In this document: positions 43,366 to 48,202 of the stretch, in pieces
How positions within the stretch are numbered: position 1 is the first letter of the stretch
Layout: every line of letters begins with the position of its first letter
Source of the DNA: AM-0621 sp964386705
GTDB taxonomy: Bacteria > Planctomycetota > Planctomycetia > Planctomycetales > Planctomycetaceae
DNA: 48,202 nucleotides
Reading direction: 5' to 3'
Assembly (NCBI GenBank): GCA_964386705.1
Contig: CAYLTY010000035.1
Coordinates: 1-48,202 of the forward strand
Program-made: the position numbers and the translations under genes
The notes under the pieces: generated by a model
Databases searched by the model: none
Seen by the model: only the letters and a program-made list of their open reading frames with translations
Told to the model about the DNA's origin: nothing

Positions 43366-46266
43366 TTACTCGCCGCCGCCAGCTGAGTCGGCTCGTTCCT
43401 GAAGGGGTTTGGTGTTGCCCGCGATGCCCGGCGCTTCGGGACGCTGGAGCGGGTACTTCACGACCGCTTCCGCCGCGAAGTTGGCGGCTGGGTACTTCTC
43501 TCTCGCGGCACGGACAGCCAGGCCTTCGGCGTTGTCGTCGGCCTTGTACTTCAGGTGCGACGTGCGGTGCTGTTTGGCCTTCTCGGAGTCACCCAGCTTT
43601 TCATAGCACAGATCCAGACCGTGATGAGCGGCGACGTTTTCGCGGTCGATCGTCAGGGTCTTCTCGAAGCGGGCGACGGCGGCGCTCCACAGTTCGCGGG
43701 CCTCTTCCGACTTACCTTGCCGTTGTCGCTGGTTACCCAGATCGAATAGTGACTGCCCCAGCAGATTGATGACTTCGTAGTCCAGGCCGAAATCGAAGCC
43801 TCGATCAACCATCGCGGGAGTCTTGTCTTCCAGCACGCTGGTCAGGTTACGCACTGAGTCATCGAAGTGGCCCTGCTGAGCTGCCACCCAGCCGCTGAGC
43901 CACGCCCAGGTCCAGCGCGGGAACTCGGGTTCGTCCTTGAACGCGTTCGCGCGGTTTAGAGCATCAACAGCTTCGTCCAGTCGGCCTTCGACGTTGAACA
44001 CTCGGGCCTGATTCAACGGGCCATCCCAGCGTTTGAGTTTTTCAACTTCCACAAACGCATCGGCGGCCTGACGCAGTTCGGCTTTGCCCTTCAGCAGCAG
44101 GCCGATGCCGTAGTCATTCCAGCGTTGCCACACCGGGAACTCGACTTTGGCGATCTCGACTGCCTTCTCGACGCCTTCCACCGGAAACGTGATGGTGTCC
44201 GTCGCCAACGTCGTGATAGGCAGTTCGTTGAAGTAATCCTTGCCGGGTTGATGACCGCGAATGTTGGCGTTCAGCTTCTCGGTGGCTTTGGCCACGAAGT
44301 CCATATATCGCTGGTCGAACTTGCGATACTGCAGTTTCACCTCGGCCTTGATGGGCTCGGTAACGTCGTCAGGCACTTTGAATTCATAGTGCAGCGAAGT
44401 CGCCGCACCCGGCGGAATCTGGTGGTTGTAGAGCGGCGTGAAGATGTCCTGAGGATTGCGGCGGTCGATGCGGTTGCCGTTGCGATCGAGCATGAAGACG
44501 TTGATGAAGTGCGCCCACGGGTCAACTTCGTTGCCGCGCGCAGCATCGAGTGCCCCGTTCATCCCGATGACTCGGTCACCGGACGTCAGCTTCACTTCGA
44601 CCCAGACTTCATTGGAATCGACTGTGCCCTGCGTAAAGGCATGGCCCATCTTGAGCGTGCGAACCACGGTCTCCAGCAAGTAGCGCTCATTGCGTTTCAG
44701 AGTCGGCACGGCGGGACGCAGCGGCGCGTTCAGCTTGCCGTCGATCTCGCCGCCCTCACGCACGCCGAAGATGTCGACGCGCATCACGCCCTTCTGGAAG
44801 TCCTGATGAGCTTGAATGATCTCCGGCTTGTCGCGCAGCCAGGCAATTCCGGTGTTGGCGGCCGGGAAGAGGTGATTGTGAATGCTGGGCTTCTTGGCAT
44901 CGGCGAAGAGGCGTGCGCCGAAGTCGTTGGATTCCTGCAGCGGCATGTGGCAGGTGTTGCAGTTCTCGCGAGCTTTCGGCGGGTAGTAGAAGCTGCGGGC
45001 GCCGTGGCCCGACACGCCGCTCAGCAGGTAAGCGTCGTAGTGGTTCTGGCCACGCATGAATTCTTTGTAGTGATTGAGTTCGTACGGCAGATGCACCTTG
45101 TGGCACGTCGAACAGAACTCGGCCGACTTATGGAACGGCTTCAGGAACGTCTTCTTGTGGAAGGCGGGTTTCGACTTCACCAGCACGTTGTTCATCCACT
45201 GCAGCGTCGCGTTGTCGCTGTAAGCGAACGGGTAGTGCAGCGGTTCTTCGATCACGTAGTCCGCGTTGCCCTTGGTGCTGTTCACGTGGGTGATCGCGTG
45301 GCAGACGGTGCAGGTGACACCGGCCTGCGAAGTCGGGTGTTTCTGCACGTCGAAGTTTGGATCGTCGAACGCGCCGCTGAAGAACGGCACCGGGTCATGA
45401 CAACCCGCACACCAGCGAGATGCCTTCACGCTGCCGTCGCGTTTCAGGGACACGTTGCGTGTCTCCATGACGCTCGACAGATACGGCGGATTGTTGAACG
45501 AGCTGATGCGATGCACGCTGGCTTCCCAACCGGCATGCACGTCCGCGTGACACTTCTTGCAATACGCGTCATCCATCAGCTTGTCAGCCGGGATGAAGTT
45601 GCCGGTCGAAGTACGAGCTAGAGACGGCTCAAAGTACTTCACGCCTTCTTTGGACCCGGCGACGTTCCACTGGCGCGGATCTTGAGCGTGCAGGCCCGCC
45701 ATCAGCGCGACCACAGCAGCAGTTCCCAAGGCATAGACAATACCGATCTTCCACTTGATGCGTGGCCCGGTCAGTCGATGCAGCCAGTACATCCAGACTG
45801 CCGCCAGCGGGGTCACAACGTGAGCCCAGTAAGTAATCGTGCGGACTTGCGGACTGCGGATATCGATCACGCCCTCAATCCGGACCAGCATCAACCCGCT
45901 GACCAACACCGCGATGCCGATGGCGAACAGGGCATAGCCCACCTTGACCGCGCGGCGGTTGCGCCGGTCTTTCGCGGCCAGCAGGTGGAACGTCCCAAAC
46001 GCCAGAAACGGCAACAGTAACAAGAGGCCCAGCACCAGATGAGCCAGGAACATGAACTGGTAGAAGTGGTTCTCGTAGGTCTGTCCGGTCAGCCACTGCA
46101 GACCAGTAATCGTCGACAGGTAGGCTCCGTTCGCGCCCAGCAGAGCGACGAGCGCGAAGACTACGTACAGCACTTTCTTCAGCCGACCGCTGACGGCCGG
46201 CACATACTTGCGAGGCGCTGCAGGCGGTTGTGGTGGCTGAGGGGACGTTGGTGCTTCTGTCGACAT
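43366..46266 (-). CDS. Membrane-anchored pentahaem cytochrome c with TPR tail
   Basis: A 966-residue protein joining three parts. Residues 30-195 form five transmembrane helices. Helix 4 has His149 and His163 spaced 13 apart (AHVVTPLAAVWMYWLHR), and helix 2 has His76 and His94, an arrangement that recalls b-haem ligation. Residues about 230-445 hold five CxxCH motifs: CKKCH (236-240), CAGCH (286-290), CTVCH (319-323), CSTCH (385-389) and CNTCH (436-440), in a cytochrome c554-like layout. A beta-rich domain follows, then TPR-like helical repeats (about 690-900). ATG 46266 has AGGA eight bases upstream. Periplasmic electron transfer from the quinone pool is inferred from the membrane part. The substrate is unknown. 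It is a stand-alone gene. Confidence 0.88.
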   Translation of the reverse strand: MSTEAPTSPQPPQPPAAPRKYVPAVSGRLKKVLYVVFALVALLGANGAYLSTITGLQWLTGQTYENHFYQFMFLAHLVLGLLLLLPFLAFGTFHLLAAKDRRNRRAVKVGYALFAIGIAVLVSGLMLVRIEGVIDIRSPQVRTITYWAHVVTPLAAVWMYWLHRLTGPRIKWKIGIVYALGTAAVVALMAGLHAQDPRQWNVAGSKEGVKYFEPSLARTSTGNFIPADKLMDDAYCKKCHADVHAGWEASVHRISSFNNPPYLSSVMETRNVSLKRDGSVKASRWCAGCHDPVPFFSGAFDDPNFDVQKHPTSQAGVTCTVCHAITHVNSTKGNADYVIEEPLHYPFAYSDNATLQWMNNVLVKSKPAFHKKTFLKPFHKSAEFCSTCHKVHLPYELNHYKEFMRGQNHYDAYLLSGVSGHGARSFYYPPKARENCNTCHMPLQESNDFGARLFADAKKPSIHNHLFPAANTGIAWLRDKPEIIQAHQDFQKGVMRVDIFGVREGGEIDGKLNAPLRPAVPTLKRNERYLLETVVRTLKMGHAFTQGTVDSNEVWVEVKLTSGDRVIGMNGALDAARGNEVDPWAHFINVFMLDRNGNRIDRRNPQDIFTPLYNHQIPPGAATSLHYEFKVPDDVTEPIKAEVKLQYRKFDQRYMDFVAKATEKLNANIRGHQPGKDYFNELPITTLATDTITFPVEGVEKAVEIAKVEFPVWQRWNDYGIGLLLKGKAELRQAADAFVEVEKLKRWDGPLNQARVFNVEGRLDEAVDALNRANAFKDEPEFPRWTWAWLSGWVAAQQGHFDDSVRNLTSVLEDKTPAMVDRGFDFGLDYEVINLLGQSLFDLGNQRQRQGKSEEARELWSAAVARFEKTLTIDRENVAAHHGLDLCYEKLGDSEKAKQHRTSHLKYKADDNAEGLAVRAAREKYPAANFAAEAVVKYPLQRPEAPGIAGNTKPLQERADSAGGGE

Positions 46267-46374
46267 GCTGGATCCTGCTAAGAAGCTGCCTCCACGAGGG
46301 CAGCGAACTACGACGCTGGACAGGTTATTGCGAGCGAGTCCTCATCTCGAAAACGCGCGATCAACAATTCGGCC

Positions 46375-46857
46375 TCAGCTTAGCGTTAAGTTGTTTCGGT
46401 TTCGTGTACCTGTTGTTCCCATCGCAATCGTAAGTTCAATAATGCAACCCACCATCGCAACCGCCGCAATTCTTCCCGACCACTCGGCCCAGCCACAGAG
46501 TGGAGCGCGAAAAACAGGAACGCCCTGCGAGATCAGTCCACAGACTGGCCAGATCAACATGGCTGAAAGAGCCATACGCAGCCGCGACTCATCAAATCGC
46601 GGAACAACGAAGAATATCCTGAGCCACGCGAACACAAGTGCCACGCCCGCGACGAACGTGTGGAGTTCGGAATTCGGCCGGTTCAACGTCATCAGGTTTA
46701 TGACGCCGCCGCCGCCGTCAATCAGGAACAGGATCGTGACCAATGGTAGTGGTAGGCAGAGAACCACGAGGCACGCACTGGCCATAAACCTGGCGACACG
46801 AGGCCGTGTACCGGGTACAGGATCGAGAGGTTTTGAGGATGGCGGGTGCGAGTTCAA
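46375..46857 (-). CDS. Small membrane protein with four predicted helices, unknown
   Basis: A 160-residue hydrophobic protein. I place the start at TTG 46857, which has GGCAGGAG six bases upstream. Longer upstream frames lack a ribosome site, and ATG 46785 would cut into the first helix. Four hydrophobic segments are visible: FMASACLVVLCLPLPLVTIL, TFVAGVALVFAWLRIFFVV, ALSAMLIWPVCGLISQGV and AAVAMVGCIIELTIAM. Short Arg-rich loops (RFDESRLR) lie between. No family is recognised. It lies 108 bases downstream of the cytochrome gene on the same strand. Confidence 0.6.
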   Translation of the reverse strand: MNSHPPSSKPLDPVPGTRPRVARFMASACLVVLCLPLPLVTILFLIDGGGGVINLMTLNRPNSELHTFVAGVALVFAWLRIFFVVPRFDESRLRMALSAMLIWPVCGLISQGVPVFRAPLCGWAEWSGRIAAVAMVGCIIELTIAMGTTGTRNRNNLTLS

Positions 46858-47140
46858 AAGTAACTCCTGCCCTTGTGTGCAGAACAAGTTTTGACAGGAA
46901 CAAGCTTTAATGTGTTGTCGCGGCGGGTCAAGAAAACTGACCAGCGACCTACGCGAAAACGGGGATTCCGGTCGGTTAGAACGGTTCTGCCAATCGACCT
47001 GCCGACTGCTAGGCACTCTGCGGGGGCGTCACTAACATCCGCCCGGTTCACCCGCAAAATTCGCGGCAGACGAGTGTCCGCTGCGTTGTCGGATTCTTGA
47101 TCACGACCGACCGTCGTGACGCCCTCAGGAGAGACCTTCC
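46858..47140. promoter_or_regulatory. Divergent spacer upstream of mdh
   Basis: 283 bases between the minus-strand membrane protein and mdh. Open frames cross it without family similarity. It must carry promoters for both genes; AGGAG precedes the mdh ATG. No hairpin or RNA gene was seen. Confidence 0.4.
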
Positions 47141-48133
47141 ATGAAAGCTCCCATTCGAGTTGCCGTGACCGGTGCCGCTGGTCAAATCGGTTACGCCCTC
47201 ATCTTCCGTCTGGCTTCCGGTTCCGTGTTTGGTCCCGATCAGCCGGTCATCCTGCACCTGGTCGAAGTTCCGCCGGTCATGCCGGCTCTCGATGGCGTGC
47301 AGATGGAACTGGATGACTGCGCGTTTCCGACGCTGGCAGGCATCGTGAAGGCGGACAACAACCATCTTGAAGACGGCTTCCGCGACTGCAACCTGGTCCT
47401 GTGCGTCGGCAGCATTCCGCGTAAGGACGGCATGGAACGCGGTGACCTGATCAAGATCAACGGCGGGATCTTCACCACCACTGGCAAGGCTATTCAGGCT
47501 GCCGCAGCCAAGGACGTCCGCGTGATCGTCGTGGGCAATCCGTGTAACACCAACTGTCTCATCGCGATGGCGAACGCTCCGGACATTCCGCGTGATCGTT
47601 GGTACGCGATGACTCGCCTGGACCAGAACCGCGCCGTGTCGCAACTGGCTCAGAAGGCTGGTCGCCCGGTGAGTGCCGTCTCGAACGTGACGATCTGGGG
47701 CAATCACTCCGCGACTCAGTATCCCGACTTCTACAACGCCAAGATCGACGGCAAGCCCGCAACCGAATCCATCTCCGATAAGAACTGGTTGGAAACGACC
47801 TTTATCGACGTGGTTCAAAAACGCGGCGCGGCAGTCATCAAGGCTCGTGGTGCTTCGAGCGCCGCGTCCGCTGCGAACGCCGTCATCGGCAACATTCAGG
47901 ACATCTGGTTCCCGACGCCAGCTGGTCAGAGCTTCAGCTCGGCCGTGTGCAGCGATGGCAGCTACGGCATCGACGCCGGTCTGATCGCCAGCTTCCCGCT
48001 GACCAGCGACGGCAAGAGCTGGAAGGTCGTGAAGGACCTGCCGCTCAACGACTTCGCGAAGGACAAGATCGCCAAGACCGTCGCCGAACTGCGAGCCGAA
48101 CGCGACGTCGTGAAAGATCTGCTGCCGAGCTAG
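47141..48133 (+). CDS. mdh: Malate dehydrogenase
   Basis: A 330-residue NAD-dependent malate dehydrogenase of the cytosolic-type (group 2) family, interconverting malate and oxaloacetate in the TCA cycle. Seen: GAAGQIGYALIFRLASG (the GxxGxxG dinucleotide fold, about 11-27), the substrate-binding loop GSIPRKDGMERGDL with its two Arg residues, GNPCNTN (usually GNPANTN), the catalytic Asp in TRLDQNRA and the catalytic His in WGNHSATQYPD. ATG 47141 follows AGGAG at good spacing, and the length is typical. A dispersed GC-rich repeat begins 28 bases after the stop. Confidence 0.97.
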   Translation: MKAPIRVAVTGAAGQIGYALIFRLASGSVFGPDQPVILHLVEVPPVMPALDGVQMELDDCAFPTLAGIVKADNNHLEDGFRDCNLVLCVGSIPRKDGMERGDLIKINGGIFTTTGKAIQAAAAKDVRVIVVGNPCNTNCLIAMANAPDIPRDRWYAMTRLDQNRAVSQLAQKAGRPVSAVSNVTIWGNHSATQYPDFYNAKIDGKPATESISDKNWLETTFIDVVQKRGAAVIKARGASSAASAANAVIGNIQDIWFPTPAGQSFSSAVCSDGSYGIDAGLIASFPLTSDGKSWKVVKDLPLNDFAKDKIAKTVAELRAERDVVKDLLPS

Positions 48134-48161
48134 TGGATCACGCGAACTCAACGACGTCCAA

Positions 48162-48202
48162 CTCCCCTCGCCCCGCTTGCGGGGAGAGGGGTCGGGGGTG
48201 AG
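48162..48202 (+). repeat. GC-rich palindromic repeat at the window edge, copy 3
   Basis: Reads CTCCCCTCGCCCCGC, TTGCGGGGAGAGGGG, then TCGGGGGTGAG, cut by the window end. It matches the two copies inside the aminotransferase gene except in the loop, and here lies in ordinary intergenic DNA downstream of mdh. Confidence 0.85.

Noticed and set aside
44125..45621. 498-residue plus-strand frame opposite the multihaem cytochrome
   Set aside because: Antisense shadow of the cytochrome gene, whose five CxxCH motifs fix the coding strand.
1..48202. tRNA, rRNA, riboswitch and CRISPR signals
   Set aside because: I looked in each intergenic spacer on both strands and saw no cloverleaf with a TTCRA arm, no rRNA text and no regular direct repeats.

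Overview
The window looks like a chromosomal segment of a planctomycete (Planctomycetota). The evidence is a dense set of families typical of that phylum: a secreted PSCyt1/DUF1549/DUF1553 protein next to a DUF1501 protein, a ThuA-domain protein, a tandem esterase plus SMP-30-like protein, a DUF1579 protein, a large multihaem cytochrome and long secreted proteins of unknown role. Gene density is moderate, operons are short, and GTG or TTG starts occur. The sequence is a draft: a run of 10 N breaks one gene, and two genes carry single in-frame TAG codons.

Layout. 1-4 kb: an interrupted inorganic pyrophosphatase, a secreted SGNH hydrolase, a VIT1/CCC1-type transporter and an EboD-like sugar-phosphate cyclase. 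4.3-7.5 kb: a Pro-rich surface protein and a Wza-type polysaccharide export protein. 7.5-14.2 kb (minus strand): nrdR, a stand-alone coaB and a very large alpha-2-macroglobulin with an intact thioester motif. 14.6-17.6 kb: a multi-span GT-C-like membrane protein and a secreted protein with a terpenoid-cyclase-like toroid. 17.7-21.7 kb (minus): a two-gene Gabija-like anti-phage module (OLD-family ATPase/Toprim nuclease plus UvrD-type helicase, start and stop overlapping) in visibly lower-GC DNA. 21.9-31.5 kb: ThuA, DUF1501, PSCyt/PSD1, DUF1579, a RAYT transposase flanked by its REP hairpins, and the tandem esterase. 31.9-35.0 kb: a secreted beta-helix protein, a low-GC pair of unknown small genes, and an FHA protein. 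35.2-48.2 kb: a DegT-type aminotransferase carrying a translated repeat insertion, carB, a 971-residue secreted protein, a membrane-bound pentahaem cytochrome with a TPR tail, a small membrane protein and malate dehydrogenase.

How the genes work together. The housekeeping genes (ppa, nrdR, coaB, carB, mdh) are scattered singly. The secreted planctomycete-type genes around 21.9-33.3 kb may serve uptake or breakdown of complex organic matter, but no substrate can be read from the sequence. The gajA/gajB-like pair is the clearest transferred module.

The most distinctive non-coding signal is the number of palindromic repeats. There are three REP hairpins around the RAYT gene plus a degenerate half copy. 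There is also a second GTAG-bearing inverted pair, a GC-rich repeat seen twice inside the aminotransferase gene and once at the right edge, and hairpins downstream of carB and between convergent genes. I found no rRNA, tRNA, CRISPR array or riboswitch.
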